The notes under the pieces: model-generated
Seen by the model: only the letters and a program-made list of their open reading frames with translations
What the model was told of the DNA's origin: nothing
Database searches by the model: none
Shown: positions 1 through 6,028 of the stretch, in pieces
How positions within the stretch are numbered: the stretch's first letter is position 1
Layout: every line of letters starts with the position of its first letter
Assembly: GCA_036377075.1 (NCBI GenBank)
Contig: DASUZB010000326.1
Location: forward strand, 1 to 10,843
DNA length: 10,843 bases
Direction of reading: 5' to 3'
DNA from: DASUZB01 sp036377075
Lineage (GTDB): Bacteria; Actinomycetota; CALGFH01
Program-made: the position numbers and the translations under genes

Positions 1-928
1 AGGCGTGCTGCACGTACACCTCCTGGTGGTCCTGCAGGTTCTCGCCGACCCCGGGCAGGTCGGCGACCACGTCGATGCCGAGCGCCTTCAGCTCGTCGGC
101 GTTGCCGACGCCGGCGAGCTGCAGCGTCTGCGGCGTGTTGAAGGCCCCGCCGCAGAGGATCACCTCGCCGGCGGCGGCCCGCCGGGGCGCGCCGCGGCCC
201 CGGGCGTACTCCACCCCGACCGCGCGCGTCCCGTCGAACAGGACCCGGGTGACCAGCGCCCGCGTGGCCACCTCGAGGTTGGGCCGGCCGCGTACGGGAT
301 GGAGGTAGGCGCGGGCGGCCGACAGGCGCCTGCCGTTGTGGAGGTTGCGGTCGAAGGGCGCGAAGCCCTCCTGCCGGTAGCCGTTGAGGTCGTCGCTGAG
401 CTTGTGGCCCGCCTGCTGCACCGCCTCGAAGAAGGCCTGGAACAGGGGGCTGTCGGCGGGGCCGCGCTCCAGCACCAGCGGCCCGTCGCGGCCCCGGTAG
501 CGGTCGTCGGGGTCGGCGGCGAGGCAGTCCTCCATGCGCTTGAAGTACGGCAGGCAGTGGGCGTAGTCCCACGCCCCCATGCCGGGGGCGGCGGCCCAGC
601 GCTGGTAGTCCAGCGGGTTGCCGCGCTGGAAGATCATCCCGTTGATGCTGCTCGAACCGCCGAGCAGCTTGCCGCGGGCGTGGTAGACCCGCCGCCCGTG
701 GAGGTGCGGCTCGGGCTCGGACTGGTAGCGCCAGTCGTAGAAGCGGCTGCCGATCGGGAACGAGAGCGCCGCCGGCATGTGGATGAACGGGTCCCAGCGG
801 TAGTCGGGGCGTCCCGCCTCGAGCACCAGGACCCGGTTGGAGCGCTCGGCGCTGAGCCGGTTGGCCAGCACGCACCCGGCCGAGCCGCCCCCGACGATCA
901 CGAAGTCGTACCGCGCTGCCGTCGCCAC
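1..928 (-). CDS. GMC-family choline dehydrogenase-like flavoprotein (partial, C-terminus off window)
   Basis: The family (GMC oxidoreductases, BetA-like) oxidises alcohols with FAD; choline to betaine aldehyde is the likeliest reaction here. The frame is open from a GTG at 928 to the left edge, giving 309 codons of a family usually near 530-560 residues, so the C-terminal catalytic His/Asn region is missing. Seen: the N-terminal FAD dinucleotide motif GGGSAG (residues 13-18), an acidic end of the second strand (VLVLEAG), the GMC signature region with GGSSSINGM and QRGNP, and later GGAFNTPQTLQLAGVG and GVGENLQDHQEVYVQHA. The last of these closely resembles choline dehydrogenase BetA. The GTG start is chosen because AAGGGG lies 8 bases upstream (937-942 on the complement) and the FAD motif begins at the normal distance. 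The gene is transcribed away from the plus-strand operon and shares its divergent spacer. Other alcohol substrates remain possible; the family call is firm, the substrate is inferred partly from context. Confidence 0.9.
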   Translation of the reverse strand, partial: MATAARYDFVIVGGGSAGCVLANRLSAERSNRVLVLEAGRPDYRWDPFIHMPAALSFPIGSRFYDWRYQSEPEPHLHGRRVYHARGKLLGGSSSINGMIFQRGNPLDYQRWAAAPGMGAWDYAHCLPYFKRMEDCLAADPDDRYRGRDGPLVLERGPADSPLFQAFFEAVQQAGHKLSDDLNGYRQEGFAPFDRNLHNGRRLSAARAYLHPVRGRPNLEVATRALVTRVLFDGTRAVGVEYARGRGAPRRAAAGEVILCGGAFNTPQTLQLAGVGNADELKALGIDVVADLPGVGENLQDHQEVYVQHA

Positions 929-963
929 GCCTCGCGCCCCTTGGAAAGGCGTCGATCGGGCGG

Positions 964-993
964 ACTCTTCAGAGGCGGCTCCCCGGTTGTCAA
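964..993 (-). promoter_or_regulatory. Probable sigma-70-type promoter of the GMC dehydrogenase gene
   Basis: On the complement strand a perfect -35 hexamer TTGACA (988-993) is followed after 18 bases by AAGAGT (964-969), a three-of-six match to the -10 consensus. Transcription would start near 957 and leave a leader of about 29 bases that contains the AAGGGG ribosome site. The -35 is strong for such GC-rich DNA; the -10 is weak, so this is a moderate prediction. Confidence 0.45.
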
Positions 994-1008
994 GCCGCCG
1001 CCAGCATG

Positions 1009-1025
1009 GTTGCGTATGCCGCAAC
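1009..1025. promoter_or_regulatory. Palindromic operator candidate, copy 1 (GTTGCG-N5-CGCAAC)
   Basis: GTTGCG-TATGC-CGCAAC is a perfect 6+6 inverted repeat around 5 bases, and one more base on each side also pairs (GGTTGCG/CGCAACC, 1008-1026). The same half-sites and spacing recur at 5953-5969. It lies in the divergent spacer about 60 bases upstream of the inferred GMC start point, a position typical of an activator for that gene, and 105 bases before the nucleotidyltransferase start. The regulator family cannot be read from the site; IclR, GntR, MarR and LacI type proteins all use short palindromes. Confidence 0.6.
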
Positions 1026-1130
1026 CCCACTCGCGCGGGCGGGACCGGCGTGAGAGCGTTCCGGCGGATGGAGGGAGTGGGCTGGTGGGCATCGCGGGAT
1101 TCCGCACGGGAGTGGGCAGGTGACGTCGAG

Positions 1131-1883
1131 GTGAGCCTGCCGGCGGACGCGTACGAGGCGGCGGTGGCGACGGTCGCGGCCGCCAACCGCGAGGGCATCC
1201 CCCTCAAGCTGCTCGGCGGGCAGGCGGTCCGCTACCTCACCCCGGACTTCCCGCCGCGCCGGCGTGGCGACCAGGACATCGACTTCGCCTCGGTGTCGAC
1301 CGCCAAGGGGCCGGTGATGGAGCTGCTCACCGGGCTCGGCTTCGCGGGCGACCGGCGCTTCAACACCATGCACGGGCACCGGCAGATGTACTTCACCTCG
1401 GCGAACGGGACCACCGTCGACGTGATCATGGACCGGCTGCGGATGTGCCACGAGCTGGTGTTCACCGACCGCATCGGGCGCATGCCCTGGACCCTCGACG
1501 TCACCGACCTGTTGCTGTCGAAGCTGCAGGTGGTCGAGCAGAACGAGAAGGACGTGCACGACATCGTCTACCTGCTGGCCGCGCACGAGGTGCGCGAGGG
1601 CGACGACGAAGGGACCATCGGGCTGGCGCGCTTCGGCAAGGTCCTGGCCGACGACTGGGGCTGGTGGCGCACGGCGACCGGCAACCTCGACCGGGTGGTC
1701 GAGCTGGTCCGCGGCGAGCTGGCCCGGCTGCTGCCGCGCGGCGCGCCCTACGACCCGGTCGCGCAGGCCGCGGCGCTGCGGCGCTACGCCGAGATGGCGC
1801 CGAAGAGCCTGCGCTGGAAGCTCCGCGCCCGCCTCGGCGAGCGCGTGCAGTGGTACGAGGTCCCCGAAGAGGTCGGCCACTAG
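1131..1883 (+). CDS. AbiEii-like nucleotidyltransferase-fold protein
   Basis: The 250-residue product has the polymerase-beta-like nucleotidyltransferase pattern: KLLGGQAVRYL near residues 26-36, then GDQDIDF (46-52) with two acidic metal ligands D49 and D51, and a later strand TTVDVIMD that supplies the third aspartate. The second half (DLLLSKLQVVEQNEKDVHDIVYLL) is the helical block usual in this family. Such proteins move a nucleotide onto protein, RNA or a small molecule; the target here is unknown. GTG 1131 is preferred because AGGTGA (1118-1123) is 7 bases upstream and the fold starts soon after. The in-frame ATG at 1068 (21 more residues, rich in W/G and not family-like) is the alternative. 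The stop lies only 13 bases before the phosphoesterase gene, so the two are probably co-translated. AbiEii is best known as a toxin, but no AbiEi-type antitoxin is adjacent, so a toxin role is not supported. Confidence 0.72.
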   Translation: MSLPADAYEAAVATVAAANREGIPLKLLGGQAVRYLTPDFPPRRRGDQDIDFASVSTAKGPVMELLTGLGFAGDRRFNTMHGHRQMYFTSANGTTVDVIMDRLRMCHELVFTDRIGRMPWTLDVTDLLLSKLQVVEQNEKDVHDIVYLLAAHEVREGDDEGTIGLARFGKVLADDWGWWRTATGNLDRVVELVRGELARLLPRGAPYDPVAQAAALRRYAEMAPKSLRWKLRARLGERVQWYEVPEEVGH

Positions 1884-1896
1884 CTTCGGAGGGCGC

Positions 1897-2841
1897 ATGA
1901 GGCTGTTGTTCGTCAGCGACCTGCACGGGTCGGAGATCTGCTGGAAGAAGTTCCTCAACGCCGGCAGGTTCTACCAGGCCGACGTCGTGATCCTCGGCGG
2001 CGACATCACCGGCAAGGCGATGGTCCCGATCGTCCAGCGCGCCGACGGCAGCTGGATCGCGTCGTTGCAGGACCACGTCGACACCCTCCAGACCGCCGCC
2101 GAGGTCGACGAGTTCGCCAAGCGCGTGATGAACCGCGGCTACTACCCCATCCGGGTGTCGGAGGAGGAGTACCGCGCGCTGCAGGCCGACCCCGACCTGG
2201 TGGACAAGCGCTTCAAGCAGGTGATGGTCGAGGGGACCACGCGCTGGATCGCGATGGCCGAGGAGAAGCTCGCCGGCACCGGGCTGCGGGTGATCGCCTG
2301 CCCCGCCAACGACGACATGTTCGAGATCGACCACGTGCTGGCGAACGCGGAGCTGATCGAGACCGGCGACGAGGACCACCCGATCCAGCTCGGCGAGTTC
2401 ACCATGATCTCGATGGGGTGGACCAACCCCACGCCGTGGCACACCTTCCGCGAGGCGGAGGAGCCGGAGCTGGCGCGGCGCATCGAGCGGGCGCTCTCCT
2501 TCGCGGGCGACCCGTCGGCCACGATCCTCAACTTCCACGCGCCGCCGTACGGCTCCAAGCTCGACAACGCGCCGGCGCTCAAGCCCGACCTCACCTACGT
2601 CTCCGGCGGGCAGGCCCTGCGGCCGGTCGGCTCGACCTCGGTGCGCGACGCGGTGCAGAGCTTCCAGCCGCTGCTCTCGATGCACGGGCACATCCACGAG
2701 AGCCGGGGCGCCACCCGCATCGGCCGGACGCTCGCGCTCAACCCGGGGAGCTCCTACGAGGAGGGGATCCTGCAGACGGCGATCGTCAACCTCGACGCAC
2801 GCAAGCGGAAGGTCAGGAACTACCAGCTGGTGAACGGCTAG
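1897..2841 (+). CDS. Calcineurin-like metallophosphoesterase
   Basis: This 314-residue protein has the full metallophosphoesterase ligand set: SDLHG (D8, H10), GGD (D36), CPAND (N138), NFHAPP (H214) and MHGHIH (G264-H265-I266-H267). Members use a two-metal centre to hydrolyse phosphomono- or diesters, and the substrate cannot be told from motifs. Between D36 and N138 there is an insertion of about 100 residues, mostly helical and charged, that may form a substrate-selecting cap. There is no signal peptide, so it is probably cytoplasmic. The start is secure: CGGAGG (1887-1892) sits 4 bases before ATG. It follows the nucleotidyltransferase by 13 bases and precedes the permease by 27. A role on a choline phosphodiester or phosphocholine would suit the neighbourhood, but that is only a guess. 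Confidence 0.9.
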   Translation: MRLLFVSDLHGSEICWKKFLNAGRFYQADVVILGGDITGKAMVPIVQRADGSWIASLQDHVDTLQTAAEVDEFAKRVMNRGYYPIRVSEEEYRALQADPDLVDKRFKQVMVEGTTRWIAMAEEKLAGTGLRVIACPANDDMFEIDHVLANAELIETGDEDHPIQLGEFTMISMGWTNPTPWHTFREAEEPELARRIERALSFAGDPSATILNFHAPPYGSKLDNAPALKPDLTYVSGGQALRPVGSTSVRDAVQSFQPLLSMHGHIHESRGATRIGRTLALNPGSSYEEGILQTAIVNLDARKRKVRNYQLVNG

Positions 2842-2868
2842 GCGCCGTTCCGACGGAAGGGGTGGGAG

Positions 2869-4497
2869 ATGGCAGCGACCGGTGAGGCCCCAACGCTGTT
2901 CCTGCGCAAGGCCACCGGACTGGTGAAGGGATGGTCGAGGTTCGACGCCTTCCTCTATTCCTTCATGTCGGTCAACTTCGTGACGCTGGGGCTGTTCTTC
3001 AGCCTCTCGGTGCTCGGCTTCGTGCCCGACGGCCAGGTGCTGTCCGCCCTGCTGATCACCGGGATCTTCATGACCTTCCTGGTGATCACGTACGCGGGGC
3101 TGATCTCGGTGATGCCCCGCGCCGGTGGCGACTACGTCTGGCAGAGCCGCCTGCTCGGCGGCGGCGTGGCGTTCGTCCTGGCGGTCACCGGCTGGTGGTT
3201 CATCCTGTGGTACTGGGCGCCGGTCTACGCCAACATCCTCAACGTCGAGCTGTTCCAGCCGCTGGCGGCGGTCTTCAAGCTCGACGGGGTCACCAGCTTC
3301 CTCGGCAGCAACAACGGCCTGTTCATCGTCTGCCTGGTCACCGTCGCGCTCGCCGGCCTGTTGGTGTCGCTGGGGATGGAGACCTACGCCAAGATCCAGA
3401 AGTACTGCTTCTACGTCGGCATGGTGGCGCTGGCGCTGATGCTGCTGGTGATGCTGTTCGGCTCGCGCAGCGGCTTCGCCGCCGCCTTCAACCGGGAGGC
3501 GTCCAACCTGTTCGGCGTCTCCGGCGACGCCTACGGCCAGACGCAGCAGCTCGCCGGCGCCGCCAAGGTCGTGCCCGACCTCGGCTTCTCGCCGCTGCTC
3601 GGCGGCAGCCTGCTGCTGATCCCGTTCCTCGCCTTCTGGATCCTGTACCCGAACTGGGGCGCGACGCTGTACGGCGAGGTCCGCGGGGCGGCCGACTTCC
3701 GCCGCGTGGTCAACGGGATGATGTGGGGCCTGTGGGTCACCATCGCGATCGCGGTGGTGTTCATCCTGCTGGCGGCGAAGTTCTTCGGCTGGCAGTTCTT
3801 CAACGCGGCCAACCTCACCTACTGGAACGTGGTCTACGGCACCGGCAAGTCGGCGATCCCGATCTGGCCGTACCCACCGCTGCTGGTCAGCTTCTACTTC
3901 CACAACGCGCTGCTGTCGGCGCTGGTGCTGCTCGCCTTCGGCGCCTGGTTCCTGGGCTGGGCGGGGACGCTGTTCCTGTCGTCGACGAGGGTGATCTTCG
4001 CCGCCGCCTTCGACCGCATCCTGCCCGACCGCGTCGCCGACGTCTCCGAGCGCCGCCACGTGCCGGTCTGGGCGCTGGTCCTGATGCTGGCGCCGGCCGT
4101 GGTGGTCAGCGGCATGTACGCCTACGTCGGCGACTTCCGCACCTACATCCTCGACGCGGTGCTGGTGATCGCGGTGACGTTCCTCGGCACCGCGATCGCG
4201 GCGATCGTGCTGCCGTGGCGCAAGAAGGCCCTCTACGAGAACTCGCCGCTGGCCAGGTACAAGGTCGCCGGCATCCCGCTGATCTCCATCGCCGGGACGA
4301 TCACCGCGCTGTTCCTCGCCTTCAACCTGTGGAAGTGGCTCGACGACGCGCTCTACGCGGTCAACAACAAGACCTCGCTGGTGTTCATGGGCAGCATGTA
4401 CGTGCTGGCGCTGGCGATCTACGTGGTGGCGAAGCTGGTCCGCCGGCGGCAGGGGATCGACCTGAAGGCGATCCACACCGAGATCCCGGTCGAGTAG
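2869..4497 (+). CDS. APC-superfamily amino acid/amine permease
   Basis: The 542-residue integral membrane protein has about twelve hydrophobic helices (roughly residues 25-50, 53-82, 97-120, 147-172, 178-198, 240-262, 278-300, 340-362, 365-380, 402-425, 430-455, 470-492, then a last one near 508-530). It also has the APC hallmark RAGGDYVW (GGDY at 86-89) after the second helix. The family (AA_permease_2 type) is a secondary transporter for amino acids and amines, driven by ions or exchange. In this operon the cargo is likely a methylated amine or an amino-acid-like product, yet the protein is not a BCCT/BetT carrier or an ABC betaine system. The C-terminus ends with a short basic, cytoplasm-like tail. 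The ATG at 2869 is preceded by GGAAGGGG and GGGAG. The aldehyde dehydrogenase starts 3 bases after the stop, suggesting coupled translation. Confidence 0.88.
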   Translation: MAATGEAPTLFLRKATGLVKGWSRFDAFLYSFMSVNFVTLGLFFSLSVLGFVPDGQVLSALLITGIFMTFLVITYAGLISVMPRAGGDYVWQSRLLGGGVAFVLAVTGWWFILWYWAPVYANILNVELFQPLAAVFKLDGVTSFLGSNNGLFIVCLVTVALAGLLVSLGMETYAKIQKYCFYVGMVALALMLLVMLFGSRSGFAAAFNREASNLFGVSGDAYGQTQQLAGAAKVVPDLGFSPLLGGSLLLIPFLAFWILYPNWGATLYGEVRGAADFRRVVNGMMWGLWVTIAIAVVFILLAAKFFGWQFFNAANLTYWNVVYGTGKSAIPIWPYPPLLVSFYFHNALLSALVLLAFGAWFLGWAGTLFLSSTRVIFAAAFDRILPDRVADVSERRHVPVWALVLMLAPAVVVSGMYAYVGDFRTYILDAVLVIAVTFLGTAIAAIVLPWRKKALYENSPLARYKVAGIPLISIAGTITALFLAFNLWKWLDDALYAVNNKTSLVFMGSMYVLALAIYVVAKLVRRRQGIDLKAIHTEIPVE

Positions 4498-4500
4498 CCC

Positions 4501-5949
4501 ATGGGGCCGCACCACCGCATGTTCGTCGGCGGCGAGTGGGTGGCGTCGGAGGGCGGCGGCGTGCTCGAGGCGACCAGCCCGTCGAGCGGCGCGCCGATCG
4601 GGACGGTGCCCGCCGGCACCAGGGCCGACGCCAGGCGCGCGATCGGCGCCGCCGGCGCCGCCTGGCCGGGCTGGGCGGCGGCGTCGGCGTTCGACCGCGC
4701 CGCCGCGCTGCGCCGGGTCGCCGAGGCGGTGGACGCGCGCCGGGCGGAGCTGGCCGAGACGCTCACCCTCGACCAGGGCAAGCCGCTGCGCGCCGAGGCC
4801 GGCGACGAGGTCGACGAGCTGGTCGCCTACTTCGAGATGGCCGCCGCCGAGGCGACCCGGATGGAGGGGCTGCTGCCGCCCTCGGTCGACCCGCGCAAGC
4901 GCGTGCTGGTGCAGCGCGTGCCGCGCGGCGTGGTCGCCGTCATCAGCCCGTGGAACTGGCCCTACACCATGCCGGGCGAGGTGCTCGCCCCGGCGCTCGC
5001 CTACGGCAACGCGGTCGTCTGGGCGGCGGCGCCGACCACCTCGGTCTGCGCGGTGCGGCTGGCGGAGTGCCTCGCCGCCGCCGACCTGCCGCCGGGGGTG
5101 GTCAACCTGGTCACCGGCGAGGGGCCGGTGGTCGGCGACGAGCTCGCCGCCAACCCGGGCACGCAGACGGTCGGGTTCATCGGCTCGATCGCCACCGGCC
5201 ACCAGGTGGCACGGCGCGCGGCCGGCAAGGAGCTGCTGCTCGAGATGGGCGGCAACGGCCCGCTGGTGGTCCTCGACGACGCCGACCTCGACAAGGCGGT
5301 CGCGGCCACCTTGGAGGCCTGCTTCCTCAACGCCGGGCAGAGCTGCACCGCCGGCGAGCGGATCCTGGTGCAGGCGGGCGTCAAGGACGAGTACCTCGCC
5401 CGCCTCACCGCGGCGGTCGCCGGGCAGGTCCGCCTCGGCGACCCGTTCGACGACGCCACCACCATGGGCCCGCTCAACAACGAGCCCACCGCGGCCAAGA
5501 CCGAGCGCCACGTCGGCGACGCGCTGGAGCACGGCGCCACCCTGGTCACCGGCGGCAAGCGTGCCCCGCAGCACGGCAGCGACCTGTTCTTCGAGCCGAC
5601 CGTGCTCGATGGGGTCACCGACGGCATGGAGATCGCCCGCGAGGAGACCTTCGGCCCGGTGGCGCCGGTCGCCACCATCCGCGACGAGCGGGAGGCGGTC
5701 GAGCTGGTGAACGCGTCCGAGTACGGGCTGCTGGCGGCGGTATTCACCCGGGACCTCGGCCGCGGCCTGGCGTTCGCCGAGGCGGTGCGGACCGGCTGGG
5801 TGAACGTCAACGAGGGCACCAACTACTGGGAGTCGCACCTGCCCTTCGGCGGGCGGGCGGGGTCGCGCAGCGGCGTCGGCCGGGTCAACGGCCGCTTCTC
5901 GATGGAACGCCTCACCGAGCTGAAGACGGTCGTGATCGGCCTCGGCTGA
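4501..5949 (+). CDS. NAD(P)-dependent aldehyde dehydrogenase, possibly betaine aldehyde dehydrogenase
   Basis: This 482-residue protein is a full-length member of the aldehyde dehydrogenase superfamily, which oxidises aldehydes to acids. Catalytic elements are intact: the SPWNW motif with oxyanion residue N152, general base E248 in LEMGGN, nucleophile C282 in NAGQSCTAGER, and EETFGPV near residue 380. The family calls for GN-x-V-V-x-KP-x-E after the cofactor-binding strand, but here it reads GNAVVWAAAP (169-178), so the usual lysine that contacts the NAD(P) ribose is alanine (A175) and the glutamate is proline. Betaine aldehyde is the natural substrate to propose beside a choline-dehydrogenase-like gene; semialdehydes or formaldehyde are alternatives. 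The ATG at 4501 has only a weak ribosome site and lies 3 bases after the permease stop, so re-initiation is likely. ATG 4519 (residue 7, MFVGGEWV) is a plausible later start. Confidence 0.9.
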   Translation: MGPHHRMFVGGEWVASEGGGVLEATSPSSGAPIGTVPAGTRADARRAIGAAGAAWPGWAAASAFDRAAALRRVAEAVDARRAELAETLTLDQGKPLRAEAGDEVDELVAYFEMAAAEATRMEGLLPPSVDPRKRVLVQRVPRGVVAVISPWNWPYTMPGEVLAPALAYGNAVVWAAAPTTSVCAVRLAECLAAADLPPGVVNLVTGEGPVVGDELAANPGTQTVGFIGSIATGHQVARRAAGKELLLEMGGNGPLVVLDDADLDKAVAATLEACFLNAGQSCTAGERILVQAGVKDEYLARLTAAVAGQVRLGDPFDDATTMGPLNNEPTAAKTERHVGDALEHGATLVTGGKRAPQHGSDLFFEPTVLDGVTDGMEIAREETFGPVAPVATIRDEREAVELVNASEYGLLAAVFTRDLGRGLAFAEAVRTGWVNVNEGTNYWESHLPFGGRAGSRSGVGRVNGRFSMERLTELKTVVIGLG

Positions 5950-5952
5950 GGT

Positions 5953-5969
5953 GTTGCGGTGACCGCAAC
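5953..5969. promoter_or_regulatory. Palindromic operator candidate, copy 2 (GTTGCGGTGACCGCAAC)
   Basis: This 17-bp sequence is a perfect dyad (8+8 around a central G) and contains the same GTTGCG-N5-CGCAAC core as the site at 1009-1025. It begins 4 bases after the aldehyde dehydrogenase stop and ends about 60 bases before the DMGO-like start, so it could control an internal promoter for the folate/corrinoid genes. With a 1-base centre and no T-run after it, it does not look like a terminator. A lone extra half-site CGCAAC follows at 5983-5988. Confidence 0.62.
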
Positions 5970-6016
5970 CACCGCTTGATCGCGCAACCGGGGCTGGGAG
6001 GATGCAGGGGTCTGGG

Positions 6017-6023
6017 AAGGAGG
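6017..6023 (+). promoter_or_regulatory. Strong Shine-Dalgarno that selects GTG 6029 as start
   Basis: AAGGAGG lies 5 bases before the in-frame GTG at 6029. The upstream in-frame ATG at 6002 has GGGAGG directly abutting it (5996-6001, zero spacer), which is too close for efficient initiation. This favours GTG 6029, giving an N-terminus that enters the FAD-binding strand after about seven residues. Confidence 0.7.
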
Positions 6024-6028
6024 CGGGA

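Larger units (their letters stand above)
929..1130. other. Divergent intergenic region
   Basis: These 202 bases separate the minus-strand GMC gene from the plus-strand gene run. They hold the minus-strand ribosome site (937-942), the TTGACA promoter and the 17-bp palindrome. No convincing plus-strand -35/-10 pair was found. If the upstream ATG at 1068 were used for the next gene, the noncoding part would shrink to 139 bases. Confidence 0.6.

Noticed and set aside
837..1130. Upstream extension of the nucleotidyltransferase frame to ATG 837
   Set aside because: It would overlap the divergent GMC gene and its promoter region and adds sequence unlike the fold; GTG 1131 or at most ATG 1068 is better placed.
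1131..2841. AbiE-type toxin-antitoxin or phage-defence locus
   Set aside because: There is no AbiEi-like antitoxin next to the nucleotidyltransferase-fold gene, and the neighbour is a phosphoesterase in a metabolic operon.
5953..5969. Reading the second palindrome as a transcription terminator
   Set aside because: The dyad has a 1-base centre and no T-run, and a matching site at 1009-1025 is not at a gene end, so an operator is more likely.
6002..6028. ATG 6002 as start of the DMGO-like protein
   Set aside because: Its only ribosome-like sequence abuts the ATG with no spacer, while AAGGAGG stands 5 bases before GTG 6029. It is kept only as an alternative.
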